A DNA stretch of 64,000 bases, taken from NCBI RefSeq assembly GCF_008642335.1, contig NZ_CP029191.1, forward strand, positions 6,944,001 to 7,008,000. The letters are read 5' to 3'. A program made the translations under genes and the position numbers. Positions 8,097 through 15,802 of the stretch are shown here, in pieces; position 1 is the stretch's first letter; every line of letters starts with the position of its first letter. The notes under the pieces are model-generated. The model was not told where the DNA came from and did not search any database. It was given only the letters and a program-made list of their open reading frames with translations. The stretch comes from Streptomyces venezuelae. GTDB lineage: Bacteria; Actinomycetota; Actinomycetes; Streptomycetales; Streptomycetaceae.

Positions 8097-9173
8097 ATGA
8101 GCAGCAAGCCCACCACCTCCGACCCCGAACTCGCGCACAGACTCAGCCGACGCGGCATGCTCGGGGTGGCCGCCGGAGCCACCGCCGCGGCGCTCGTCGG
8201 AGCGGCCGCCCCGACCGCATCCGCCGCATCGGCGACCCCCGCGGCCGCCGCCGATTCCGCCGCCGCGGGCAAGGGCCGCGGGCGCCCCGTCCTGCCGCCG
8301 GGGCGGCTCGGCATCCAGCTCTACAGCCTGCGCGACAAGGTGTCCTCCGTCGGTTTCGCGCCCGTCTTCGCCGAGCTGGAGAAGTACGGATACGACGAGA
8401 TCGAATTCGCCGGATACACCCAGGGCTCCGCCGGCGCCATCACCCTGGCCCAGCTCAAGCGGCTCGCCCGCGATCACGGCCTGAACCCCATCGGCTCCCA
8501 CGTCGGCTACTACGACAACAACAACCCCAACGCGTACACCTTCGCGCAGAACCTCACCAAGGTCCTCGACGACGCGGAGGCCCTCGGTCTGAAGCACATA
8601 GGCACCGCTTCCGGCCCCTTCCGGTACGGCACCACCGTCGACGCCTGGAAGCGTGCGGCGGAGGACTTCAACACGTACGGCGAAGCGGCCCGCAAGCGCG
8701 GCATGAAGTTCTACCAGCACAACCACGCCGAGGAATTCTCCTTCGCCACCGACAAGCCGAAGGTCCGGCTCTACGACGTGCTCCTCGCGGAGACCGACCC
8801 CGACTTCGTGTATCTGGAGATGGACATCTACTGGGCGTTCAGCGCCCAGTTCCGCTTCGGCAAGCGCGCCGACGGCACCCCGGCCCCCTTCCACCCGCTC
8901 GACTACGTACTGAAGCAGCCCCACCGCTACCCCCTGTTCCACGTCAAGGACGGCATCCGCGACGAGACCACGCGGGACGGCTACCGCATGACGGACGTGG
9001 GCGACGGCGACATCGACTACAAGAAGTTCCTCTCGAAGGTGACGGCACGCACCCAGCACGGCAAGCGCTACCACCACTGGCAGACCGAGCACGACAACCC
9101 GGTCGAGTCCTACGCCTTCGCCCGCAAGTCGAGCGAGCACCTGCACTCGCTGCGCGGCCGCTGCGGCGACTGA
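8097..9173 (+). CDS. Tat-exported sugar phosphate isomerase/epimerase-like protein
   Basis: A 358-residue secreted TIM-barrel protein. The N-terminus has a twin-arginine signal, LSRRGMLGVAAGATAAALVG, ending in an Ala-rich region near residue 45. The barrel begins with LGIQLYSLRD and carries the expected ligands in FYQHNHAEEF, YLEMDIYWA, LFHVKDG and the terminal HWQTEHDN. GAGGAG at 8083-8088 precedes the ATG. Proteins of this type sit near DUF1080 and oxidoreductase genes in many bacteria and are thought to act on keto-glycosides outside the cell. It is separated from eboF by 163 bases without a terminator, so read-through is possible. A hairpin follows at 9203-9231. Confidence 0.82.
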   Translation: MSSKPTTSDPELAHRLSRRGMLGVAAGATAAALVGAAAPTASAASATPAAAADSAAAGKGRGRPVLPPGRLGIQLYSLRDKVSSVGFAPVFAELEKYGYDEIEFAGYTQGSAGAITLAQLKRLARDHGLNPIGSHVGYYDNNNPNAYTFAQNLTKVLDDAEALGLKHIGTASGPFRYGTTVDAWKRAAEDFNTYGEAARKRGMKFYQHNHAEEFSFATDKPKVRLYDVLLAETDPDFVYLEMDIYWAFSAQFRFGKRADGTPAPFHPLDYVLKQPHRYPLFHVKDGIRDETTRDGYRMTDVGDGDIDYKKFLSKVTARTQHGKRYHHWQTEHDNPVESYAFARKSSEHLHSLRGRCGD

Positions 9174-9202
9174 CCTCACGCCACTGACCTCACACCATGG
9201 AA

Positions 9203-9231
9203 GGGCCCTCCCGCCGTCGGCCGGAGGGCCC
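9203..9231 (+). terminator. Hairpin terminator after the isomerase-like gene
   Basis: GGGCCCTCC at 9203-9211 pairs perfectly with GGAGGGCCC at 9223-9231 around an 11-base loop. It closes the 0.5-9.2 kb plus-strand group before the tRNA gene. Confidence 0.65.
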
Positions 9232-9377
9232 GGCCGGAGGACCCGACACGGGTAATCCCGCTGTCACTCACAGTGAGCGGTCCGGCGGGCGGATACGCAG
9301 GTGAAAGGCACTCCGAAACCTTGGTATTGTTGTCCATGTCGCCGCGGGGAACACCCCCGCAAGGCGGCAGACACCTA

Positions 9378-9462
9378 GTCCGGGTGGCGGAATGGCAGAC
9401 GCGCTAGCTTGAGGTGCTAGTGCCCTTTATCGGGCGTGGGGGTTCAAGTCCCCCCTCGGACA
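9378..9462 (+). tRNA. tRNA-Leu (anticodon GAG)
   Basis: The acceptor stem GTCCGGG at 9378-9384 pairs with the 3' strand ending CTCGGAC at 9461 (one G-U). The D-arm contains GGCGGAATGGCAGACGC. Anticodon stem CTAGC/GCTAG encloses the loop TTGAGGT, giving anticodon GAG at 9411-9413. A long variable arm (TGCCCTTTATCGGGCG) marks a class II tRNA, and the T-arm has GGGGTTCAAGTCCCCC. It decodes CUC, one of the most used leucine codons in this genome. CCA is not encoded. Confidence 0.96.
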
Positions 9463-9496
9463 CAGAGTAGTACCAGAGCAGTACAGCAGGACACCG

Positions 9497-9531
9497 AATG
9501 GTGCCGACCGGAATCCGGTCGGCACCATTTT
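9497..9531 (+). terminator. Strong rho-independent terminator after tRNA-Leu
   Basis: A 15-bp perfect stem: AATGGTGCCGACCGG at 9497-9511 and CCGGTCGGCACCATT at 9515-9529, with a three-base loop AAT and T residues following (ATTTTCG). It lies 35 bases past the tRNA and just before the stop of the convergent GntR gene, so it may serve both strands. Confidence 0.85.
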
Positions 9532-9558
9532 CGTTGTGCCCCGCCTGCCCGTGGGCGC

Positions 9559-10221
9559 TCAGGTCGTCGCCCACAGTGACCGCACGTGACCCAGGTGTCG
9601 CGCCATGCACTTCTCCGCCCCCTTGGCGTCGCCCGCCAGCATCAGGTCCAGGAGCTCGATGTGCTCCTCGGCCGACGGGGTCAGCTGATCGCGCTCGTCC
9701 AGGGCCGTCAGGCCGTAGAGGCGGGAGCGCTTGCGGAGGTCGCCGACCGTCTCGACCAGACGGTCGTTGCCCGACAGGGCGAGCAGCGAGAGATGGAAGC
9801 GGCGGTCGGCCTCCAGGTAGCCGATGAGGTCGTGGTCGCGGGCGGCGCGCACGATCTCCTCGGCGATCGGACGCAGGACTTCCAGGTCCTCCTTGGCGGC
9901 CGTGCGCGTGATCCGACCGATCATGGGGATCTCGATCAGGGCGCGGATCTCCGTGTACTGGTCGAGGTCGCGTTCGTTCACCTCGGTGACCCGGAAGCCC
10001 TTGTTGCGGACCGGCTCGACCAGGCCCTCGCGGGCCAGGTCGAGCATCGCCTCGCGCACCGGCGTCGCCGAGATTCCGAAGTCCTCGGCCAGGCCGGGCG
10101 CGGAGTAGATCTCGCCGGGGCGCAGCTCGCCCGAGATCAGGGCGGCCCGCAGCGCGTGGCCGACCTGGTCGCGCAGCCGCTCCCTGGTGGTGATGAGGTT
10201 CTTCTGCTTCAGGTGCCCCAT
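9559..10221 (-). CDS. GntR family regulator, FCD domain
   Basis: A 220-residue FadR/FCD-type GntR regulator. The winged helix covers about residues 12-75 (LRDQVGHALRAALISGELRPGE, then SATPVREAMLDLAREGLV); the FCD effector domain follows, with metal/ligand-type residues in EADRRFHLSLLALSGN and EEHIELLDLMLAGD. ATG at 10221 is chosen over an upstream start at 10263 because GGAGGGG lies nine bases before it. It is the last gene of the minus-strand hydroxyproline operon, 109 bases beyond the epimerase, and has its own candidate operator at 10265-10283. It most likely senses hydroxyproline or a catabolite and controls the operon (inference). Confidence 0.85.
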   Translation of the reverse strand: MGHLKQKNLITTRERLRDQVGHALRAALISGELRPGEIYSAPGLAEDFGISATPVREAMLDLAREGLVEPVRNKGFRVTEVNERDLDQYTEIRALIEIPMIGRITRTAAKEDLEVLRPIAEEIVRAARDHDLIGYLEADRRFHLSLLALSGNDRLVETVGDLRKRSRLYGLTALDERDQLTPSAEEHIELLDLMLAGDAKGAEKCMARHLGHVRSLWATT

Positions 10222-10264
10222 GGTGTCCCCTCCGGTGGTACCCGCGCCCGCGCGGATCACCAAA

Positions 10265-10283
10265 GTACAATGTCACGTTGCCA
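10265..10283 (-). promoter_or_regulatory. Candidate GntR operator upstream of the regulator gene
   Basis: The top strand reads GTACAATGTCACGTTGCCA; its core CAATGTCACGTTG is close to a palindrome of form CAAnGTnACnTTG. It lies 44-62 bases before the GntR start codon. A 14-of-19 match, with nearly all differences being transitions, occurs upstream of the collagenase gene at 17969-17987. Binding by this GntR protein is inference. Confidence 0.4.
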
Positions 10284-10330
10284 GTTGGAGGGGGCGGGGA
10301 GCTCCGGGGGGTTCCGGGGGCACGCGGGGG

Positions 10331-11335
10331 TCAGAGAGTGAAGCCTGCGGGGAACGGGTCGTCGGGGTCCAGGAAGTACTGGGCCGTGCCCGTGATCCAG
10401 GCGCGGCCGGTGATCCGCGGCACGACCGCGGGCAGGCCCGCCACCTCCGTCTCCGCCACGAGGCGTCCCGTGAACTCCGTGCCGATGAACGACTCGTTGA
10501 CGAAGTCGCGGTCCAGCGGGAGTTCGCCGCGGGCGTGCAGCTGCGCCATGCGCGCGGACGTGCCCGTTCCGCACGGCGAGCGGTCGAACCAGCCCGGGTG
10601 GATCGCCATGGCGTGCCGGGAGTGGCGGGCGTCCGAGCCGGGCGCCGCCAGGTAGACGTGTTTGACACCGCTGATCTCCGGCTGTTCGGGGTGCGCCGGG
10701 CGGTCCGGCGACGCGTTGATCGCGTCCATGACGGCCAGCCCCGCCGCGAGCAGCTCGTCCTTGCGGGAGCGGTCGAACGGCAGCCCCAGCGCGTCGAGCT
10801 GGACGAAGGCGTAGAAGTTTCCGCCGTACGCCATGTCGTACGTCACCGTGCCGTGGCCCGGCACCTCGACCTTGCGGTCCAGGGCGACACAGAACGCGGG
10901 CACGTTGGTGAGCGTCGCCGAGGTCGCCGCGCCGTCCGTCACCTGCACGTCGACGGCGACCAGGCCCGCCGGAGTGTCCAGGCGGACCGTCGTGACCGGC
11001 TCGGTGACCCGCACCATGCCGGTCTCGACCAGGACGGTCGCCACGCCGATGGTGCCGTGGCCGCACATCGGGAGGAGCCCGGACACCTCGATGTAGAGGA
11101 CGCCGTAGTCGGCGTCGGGCCGTGTCGGAGGCTGCAGGATGGCACCGCTCATCGCGGAGTGGCCGCGCGGCTCGTACATCAGGAGCGTGCGCAGGTGGTC
11201 CATGTGCTCGATGAAGTGCAGCCTGCGGTCGGCCATGGTGGCGCCGGGGACCACCCCGACGCCGCCGGTGATCACGCGGGTGGGCATGCCCTCGGTGTGC
11301 GAGTCGACGGCGTGGAACACGTGACGGGTGCGCAT
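10331..11335 (-). CDS. lhpA: 4-hydroxyproline 2-epimerase (proline racemase family)
   Basis: Converts trans-4-hydroxy-L-proline to cis-4-hydroxy-D-proline. The 334-residue protein has both catalytic Cys motifs of the family: MCGHGTIG with Cys91 and SPCGTGTSA with Cys255, so a two-base racemase/epimerase mechanism is expected. DSHTEG near residue 11 and EPRGH near residue 55 are also typical. The neighbourhood of D-hydroxyproline dehydrogenase subunits and a DHDPS-type deaminase favours the hydroxyproline enzyme over proline racemase. GTPs such as a cofactor are not needed in this family. Start ATG at 11335, with a 94-base gap to the upstream deaminase gene that contains a 22-bp tandem repeat. 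Confidence 0.9.
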   Translation of the reverse strand: MRTRHVFHAVDSHTEGMPTRVITGGVGVVPGATMADRRLHFIEHMDHLRTLLMYEPRGHSAMSGAILQPPTRPDADYGVLYIEVSGLLPMCGHGTIGVATVLVETGMVRVTEPVTTVRLDTPAGLVAVDVQVTDGAATSATLTNVPAFCVALDRKVEVPGHGTVTYDMAYGGNFYAFVQLDALGLPFDRSRKDELLAAGLAVMDAINASPDRPAHPEQPEISGVKHVYLAAPGSDARHSRHAMAIHPGWFDRSPCGTGTSARMAQLHARGELPLDRDFVNESFIGTEFTGRLVAETEVAGLPAVVPRITGRAWITGTAQYFLDPDDPFPAGFTL

Positions 11336-11368
11336 GGGCGTCTCTGCCTCCGGTTGTCCGGCCTATGT

Positions 11369-11412
11369 GTGCGTGGTGTCCGGCGTACGCGTGCGTGGTG
11401 TCCGGCGTACGT
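11369..11412 (+). repeat. 22-bp tandem repeat between lhpC and lhpA
   Basis: Two adjacent copies of GTGCGTGGTGTCCGGCGTAC plus two bases (11369-11390 and 11391-11412, one mismatch), followed by a partial GCGTGTAC and preceded by a degenerate half copy. It lies in the only real gap inside the catabolic operon, just upstream of the lhpA start on the minus strand. Confidence 0.75.
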
Positions 11413-11429
11413 GCGTGTACCTGCGTCGG

Positions 11430-12338
11430 TCAGCGGTGGCCCGCCGCCATCGCCTTCTCCGTGGCCGACCGGACCAGCGCCTCCGTGGCGCCGGACAGCG
11501 GGGAGCGCGGCGGGCGGGTCGGCCCGCCGCGCCGGCCCACGATGTCCATCGACAACTTGATGGCCTGCACGAACTCCGTCTTGGAGTCCTGCCGCAGAAG
11601 CGGGTGCAGCGACCGGTAGAGGGGGAGCGCCGTCGCCAGGTCGTGGGCGCGGGCGGCGTCGTAGAGCTCGGCGCAGGTGGCGGGGAACGCGTTCGGGTAG
11701 CCGGCGATCCAGCCGACGGCGCCCGCGAGGGCGAGTTCGAGCAGGACGTCGTCCGCGCCGATCAGCAGGTCCAGCTCCGGGGCGAGCTCGGCGATCTCGT
11801 ACGCCCTGCGGACGTCGCCCGAGAACTCCTTCACGGCCACGATCGTGCCGTCGCGGTGCAGCCGGGCCAGCAGGTCCGGGGTCAGGTCGACGCGGGTGTC
11901 GAGAGGGTTGTTGTACGCGACCACGGGCAGGCCCGCCTTCGCGACCTCGGCGTAGTGGGAACGTACGGCCTCTTCGTCGGCGCGGTAGGTGTTCGGCGGC
12001 AGGAGGAGTACGGAGCCGCAGCCCGCCTCGGCGGCGTGCTCGGCCCAGCGGCGGGACTCCGCGCTGCCGTACGCGGCGACGCCGGGCATCACACGGGCGC
12101 CGTCGCCCGCGGCCTCGACGGCCGTGCGGACGACGCGGGCGCGCTCGTCGTCGGTGAGGGTCTGGTACTCGCCGAGGGAGCCGTTCGGCACGACGCCGTC
12201 GCAGCCGTTGCCGATGAGGTGCCCGACGTGCTCGGCGTAGGCGTCGTAGTCGATGGAGAGGTCCTCGCGCAGGGGGAGCGCGGTGGCGACCATGATGCCG
12301 CGCCAGGGGCGGTCGGTGGTCCAGTGTCCGGCGGTCAT
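11430..12338 (-). CDS. lhpC: DHDPS-family 1-pyrroline-4-hydroxy-2-carboxylate deaminase
   Basis: A 302-residue (beta/alpha)8 enzyme of the DapA/NanA family. It has the GE(Y) loop NGSLGEYQTL, the YNxP segment AYNNPLD with Tyr142, and the Schiff-base lysine Lys170 in IVAVKEFSGD. In hydroxyproline pathways this family deaminates pyrroline-4-hydroxy-2-carboxylate to alpha-ketoglutarate semialdehyde; the flanking lhp genes support that assignment over lysine-biosynthetic DapA. ATG overlaps the stop of the FAD subunit gene by four bases. Confidence 0.85.
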   Translation of the reverse strand: MTAGHWTTDRPWRGIMVATALPLREDLSIDYDAYAEHVGHLIGNGCDGVVPNGSLGEYQTLTDDERARVVRTAVEAAGDGARVMPGVAAYGSAESRRWAEHAAEAGCGSVLLLPPNTYRADEEAVRSHYAEVAKAGLPVVAYNNPLDTRVDLTPDLLARLHRDGTIVAVKEFSGDVRRAYEIAELAPELDLLIGADDVLLELALAGAVGWIAGYPNAFPATCAELYDAARAHDLATALPLYRSLHPLLRQDSKTEFVQAIKLSMDIVGRRGGPTRPPRSPLSGATEALVRSATEKAMAAGHR

Positions 12339-14320
12339 GACGGCTGCCCTTCGGTCGGGTGAGGCGGGAGGTGGTGAGGCGGGGGGTGTGGAGCGGGGGA
12401 GGGGAGGTGTGGGTCAGGGGGGAGGAGTCGTGGTTCGGGGGCGGCCGGGCCGACTGGGTCGAGTGGGCTGGCTGGGCCGAATGGGCCGGCTGGGTTGGCT
12501 GAGTCGAGTGGGTCGGCTGGGTCCAGTGGGGCGGCCGGGTCGGCTGGGCCGAGTGGGGCGGCCGGTTCGGTCGGGTCCAGTAAGTCGGCCGGGTCGGCTG
12601 GGTTGGCCGGGTCCAGTGGGGCGGCCGGGTTGGCTGGGTCGAGTGGGGCGGCCGGTTCGGTCGGGTCCAGTAAGTCGGCCGGGTCGGCTGGGTTGGCCGG
12701 GTCCAGTGGGGAGGCCAGGTCGGCTGGGCCGAGAGGGGCGGCCGGGTCGGTCGGGTCGGCTGGGTTCAGTGGGGCGGCCGGGTCGGCTGGGGCGAGAGGG
12801 GCGGCCGGGTCGGGCAGGTCGGCCAGGGCGCCCAAAGGGACCGGTGTGGCCAGGGGGCGTCGGTCGGGGGCGGTGCTCGGCGGTTCCTCGGGCGGGGCGG
12901 CCGGCGCGGGTGTCGCCAGGCACGACACGGCCCAGCCGCATACGCGGCCCTGGCACCAGCCCATGCCCGCCCGGGTCAGGAGCTTCGCGGAGCGCGCGTC
13001 CCGGGCGCCGTACTCCGTCACGGCCTCGCGGATGCGGCCCGCCGGGACCTCCTCGCAGCGGCAGACGTCGGTCTCGTCGGTGAGCCACCGCGTCCACCCC
13101 CGCCTCGGCGCGTGCGTGGCGGTCATGGCGTCGGCGAAGGCGTTCATGCGGTCGCGGCGGCGACGCAGGGAGCGCAGGCGCGAGAGCGGAGCGGGACGCC
13201 GGCCGGTGAGCCGGAACGTGACGGCCAGAGCCGCCAACTCGCCCTCCACCATGGCCTGTTGCGCGCCGCCCACGCCCGACGTCTCGCCCGCCGACCACAG
13301 GCCGCGCAGCGACGTCTCCTGCAGTGGGCTCAGCGCCAGGGCGTACGCGCCGTCGGCGGTGCGGCGCGTCGCGCAGCCCAGGCCGGTCGCCAGGTCGATC
13401 TGCGGGATCAGTCCGTGGCCGACGGCGACGGCGTCGCAGTCGATACGCCGTTCCGTCCCCGGTACCGGACGCCATGCGTCGTCGAGGCGGGCGACCGTCA
13501 CCGCTTCCACGCGGTCCGTGCCGTGCGCCTCGGTGACCGCGTGGCGTGTGCGCGGTCGGACCCGGTGGCGCAGCAAGGCCTTCGCGTGGTGTGCGCCCTC
13601 CGTCAGTTTGTGGGGCTGGGCGGCGACCGCGCGCGGGTGGTGCGCGTAGCCGAAGTACGAGGATGCCTCGACCAGTTCGGGCACCTCGGCCCCCGCCGTG
13701 ACGAGCGAGGCTGCCACGGCCAGCAGGAGCGGGCCGCTGCCGGCGACGACCACGCGCCTGCCGGGCAGGACGAGGCCCGACTTCAGCATGGCCTGGGCGC
13801 CGCCCGCGCCGACGACGCCAGGCAATGTCCAGCCGGGAAAGGGGAGTTGTCGCTCGTACGATCCGGTCGCGAGGAGGACCGCGCGTGCCCGCACCCGCGT
13901 CGAACGCTGCCCGTCGCCGGGTTCGCAGACCCCGTCGACGTCGCCCGTCAGGGCGTGCACGGTCCAGTCGTCCTCCGCCTTCCGCGTCACCGTCCACACG
14001 TGGTGGTCGAAGAGGCAGGTGACGCCGCCGGTTCGCAGGCGGTCGCGCAGGTCGGTGAACGTGGGCCAGTCGTGGTGCAGGGCCTCGGGGCGGGTGGCGC
14101 GCGTGGCCGCTGCGGGGTGACGGTAGAACTGGCCGCCCGGCTGCCGAGCCGCGTCCACCATGACGACGGACAGCCCGAGTTCGGCGGCCGTCACGGCACC
14201 CGCGAGACCCGCGGGCCCTGCACCGATCACCGCGAGATCGTGGAACGCGTCCTCGGGCAGCGCCTCGTGCCCCTCGCTCGCGCCATCCGTAGCGCAGGTG
14301 TCACTCCTCGAACCCGGCAT
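12335..14320 (-). CDS. lhpE: D-hydroxyproline dehydrogenase, two-dinucleotide-fold FAD subunit with repetitive tail
   Basis: A 661-residue FAD/NAD-type subunit like LhpE, HcnB or OoxA. The N-terminal Rossmann motif VIGAGPAGLAGA is followed by GGQFYR, a second dinucleotide motif VVAGSGPLLLAVA, and the FAD motif GLWSAGETSGVGG. A BFD-like [2Fe-2S] domain carries CRCEEV and GWCQGRVCG. The family normally ends near the segment ATPVPLGALADL (about residue 500). Here about 160 more residues follow, built from Pro/Asp/Ala units such as DPANPADPA and encoded by a tandem DNA repeat (12541-12720). Start ATG at 14320 has GGAGGGG upstream and overlaps the end of the small-subunit gene. It catalyses the FAD-linked oxidation step together with the two adjoining subunits. 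Confidence 0.83.
   Translation of the reverse strand: MPGSRSDTCATDGASEGHEALPEDAFHDLAVIGAGPAGLAGAVTAAELGLSVVMVDAARQPGGQFYRHPAAATRATRPEALHHDWPTFTDLRDRLRTGGVTCLFDHHVWTVTRKAEDDWTVHALTGDVDGVCEPGDGQRSTRVRARAVLLATGSYERQLPFPGWTLPGVVGAGGAQAMLKSGLVLPGRRVVVAGSGPLLLAVAASLVTAGAEVPELVEASSYFGYAHHPRAVAAQPHKLTEGAHHAKALLRHRVRPRTRHAVTEAHGTDRVEAVTVARLDDAWRPVPGTERRIDCDAVAVGHGLIPQIDLATGLGCATRRTADGAYALALSPLQETSLRGLWSAGETSGVGGAQQAMVEGELAALAVTFRLTGRRPAPLSRLRSLRRRRDRMNAFADAMTATHAPRRGWTRWLTDETDVCRCEEVPAGRIREAVTEYGARDARSAKLLTRAGMGWCQGRVCGWAVSCLATPAPAAPPEEPPSTAPDRRPLATPVPLGALADLPDPAAPLAPADPAAPLNPADPTDPAAPLGPADLASPLDPANPADPADLLDPTEPAAPLDPANPAAPLDPANPADPADLLDPTEPAAPLGPADPAAPLDPADPLDSANPAGPFGPASPLDPVGPAAPEPRLLPPDPHLPSPAPHPPPHHLPPHPTEGQPS
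12541..12720 (-). repeat. 90-bp tandem duplication inside lhpE
   Basis: Two adjacent 90-base copies, 12541-12630 and 12631-12720, differ at about four positions. A shorter degenerate copy continues to about 12790 and shorter 15-base sub-units extend on both sides (12440-12820). Ninety is divisible by three, so the array adds 30 codons per copy without breaking the frame. It encodes the Pro/Asp/Ala-rich tail of the FAD subunit. Confidence 0.9.
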
Positions 14321-14633
14321 GACCGTTCCCCTCCTGCGTGGTGACCGTGTCGCCGGGGCTCGCCGTGACCAGGCAGGCACGCCTGTTGGGGCGGCCGTTG
14401 ACGGTGGCGAGGCAGTCGTAGCACTGGCCGATGCCGCAGAACGCCCCGCGCGGCCGCCCGCCGCCTCGCGTCGTCCGCCAGGAGAGGATGCCCGCCGACC
14501 AGAGTACGGCCGCGATGGACTGGCCCGGCAGCGCGTCGAGTCGCCGCCCGTCGAAAGTGATCGTGAAGGGCGGGTCGGGGGCCGCGCCCACGAGTTCGGT
14601 CGGTTTCGACGGACTGTTCAACGGACTGTTCAA
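14301..14633 (-). CDS. lhpF: D-hydroxyproline dehydrogenase, small [2Fe-2S] subunit
   Basis: A 110-residue ferredoxin-fold protein like LhpF or HcnA. It has FTITFDGRRLDALPGQSIAAVLW followed by the cluster ligands in FCGIGQCYDC and a fourth Cys in RRACLV, giving the plant-type ferredoxin set. The likely start is TTG at 14633: it overlaps the stop of the upstream gene (TTGA) and has GAGGAGG seven bases before it. A tandem repeat at the start duplicates this TTG, so a second in-frame TTG at 14621 is also possible. It passes electrons between the two FAD subunits by analogy with the heterotrimeric family. Confidence 0.85.
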   Translation of the reverse strand: MNSPLNSPSKPTELVGAAPDPPFTITFDGRRLDALPGQSIAAVLWSAGILSWRTTRGGGRPRGAFCGIGQCYDCLATVNGRPNRRACLVTASPGDTVTTQEGNGHAGFEE

Positions 14634-14640
14634 CGGACTG
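14611..14640 (-). repeat. 12-bp tandem repeat at the lhpF start
   Basis: GGACTGTTCAAC occurs at 14611-14622 and 14623-14634, followed by the half unit GGACTG. On the minus strand it gives repeated Asn-Ser-Pro-Leu residues at the N-terminus and duplicates the TTG start codon. Confidence 0.8.
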
Positions 14641-15802
14641 CCTCCTCGCGTGCGAAGCGCTCCGGAGCGAACGGGGTCGGGTCCAGCGGGAGTTCGCCGT
14701 CCGTCAGCATCGCGGCGATCAGCGCCCCGGTCGCCGGGGCGAGGCCGATGCCCGCGCCCTCGTGACCGCACGCGTGCAGCAGGCCGGGGAGGCGCGGGTC
14801 GGGGCCGATCGCCGGAAGGTGGTCCGGCAGGTACGGGCGGAACCCCGCGTACGCGCGGAGCGCCCGCACCCGCGCCAGGGCGGGGAACAGGCGTACCGCC
14901 TGGCCCGCGAGGCGGCGCAGGGCCTCCACCGACAGCGTCCGGTCGAAGCCCACCCGCTCCCGGCTCGCCCCGATCAGCACGGGGCCCGCAGGTGTGCCCT
15001 CGACGACGGCGGAGGTCTGGAGCGCCGCCGAGCCGCTCGCGACGTCGGCGACGTACTCGGCGGAGTACACCTTGTGGCGCACCACGCGCGGCAGCGGTTC
15101 GGTGACGAGGACGAATCCGCGGCGGGGGAGCACCGGCAGCTCCAGGCCCGCCAGACGGGCGAGTTGACCACCCCACGTACCGGCGGCGTTGAGCACGTGA
15201 GGCGCGTGTACCTCGCCGTGCCGCGTCGTCCGGACTCCCCGCACCTCGCCCTGCCTGCCGGTGAGGACGGCGGTGACCTCCTCGCCGAGCCGGAGCGTGA
15301 GGCGCCCGGCGTCGGCGGCCGCCCGCAGCAGGTGTGCGGCGGCGAGGGCGGGCTGCACCTGGGCGTCCTGGGGGTAGTGGTAGCCGCCCGCGAGGCCCGG
15401 TGCGAGATGGGGTTCGAGTTCGGTGAGGCGGTCGGCCGGTACCTCGTCGGCCTCGACGCCCGCCCGTCGCTGCTCCGCCGCGAACCGGCGCAGGGCCGCG
15501 AGCTCGGATTCCGTCGAGGCGACGACCACGCCGCCCTTCGTCTCGTACTCGATGCGGGACGGGAGCTCGGTCGCGAGTTCGCGCCACAACGCGGAGGAAG
15601 GCAGGGCGAGTTCGAGCTCCGGGCCCGGTTCCTTGTCGGAGACGAGGAGGTTGCCCTCGCCCGCCCCCGTGGTGCCGCCCGCGACGGGTCCGCGGTCGAT
15701 GACGGTGACGTGGAGGCCTGCGTGGACGGCGTAATAGGCGCACGCGGCGCCGACCACTCCCGCCCCCACGATGACGAGGTCTGACGCATGTCTCGTGAGC
15801 AC
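14630..15802 (-). CDS. lhpB: D-hydroxyproline dehydrogenase, DAO-like catalytic FAD subunit
   Basis: A 390-residue D-amino-acid-oxidase-like flavoprotein. FAD-binding motif VIVGAGVVGAACAYYA at residues 9-24, then AGGTTGAGEGN, and the C-terminal FAD segment CGHEGAGIGLAPATG. Companion of LhpE and LhpF; in the characterised heterotrimer this subunit oxidises cis-4-hydroxy-D-proline. GTG start at 15802 lacks a Shine-Dalgarno sequence, but a promoter with -35 TTGGCA and -10 AATATT ends seven bases upstream, so the mRNA is probably leaderless. It is the first gene of the operon. Confidence 0.88.
   Translation of the reverse strand: MLTRHASDLVIVGAGVVGAACAYYAVHAGLHVTVIDRGPVAGGTTGAGEGNLLVSDKEPGPELELALPSSALWRELATELPSRIEYETKGGVVVASTESELAALRRFAAEQRRAGVEADEVPADRLTELEPHLAPGLAGGYHYPQDAQVQPALAAAHLLRAAADAGRLTLRLGEEVTAVLTGRQGEVRGVRTTRHGEVHAPHVLNAAGTWGGQLARLAGLELPVLPRRGFVLVTEPLPRVVRHKVYSAEYVADVASGSAALQTSAVVEGTPAGPVLIGASRERVGFDRTLSVEALRRLAGQAVRLFPALARVRALRAYAGFRPYLPDHLPAIGPDPRLPGLLHACGHEGAGIGLAPATGALIAAMLTDGELPLDPTPFAPERFAREEAVR

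Noticed and set aside
10331..11335. Proline racemase instead of hydroxyproline epimerase
   Set aside because: The two-Cys motifs cannot distinguish them, but the adjacent D-hydroxyproline dehydrogenase subunits and deaminase make the hydroxyproline enzyme more likely.
11430..12338. Lysine-biosynthetic dihydrodipicolinate synthase (DapA)
   Set aside because: The gene is coupled to hydroxyproline catabolism genes and no other lysine gene is nearby.
12495..13649. Long plus-strand reading frame rich in Gly-Ser-Ala, silk-like
   Set aside because: It is the antisense shadow of lhpE and its tandem repeat. It has no ribosome-binding site and no known domain, and the minus-strand frame has clear FAD motifs.
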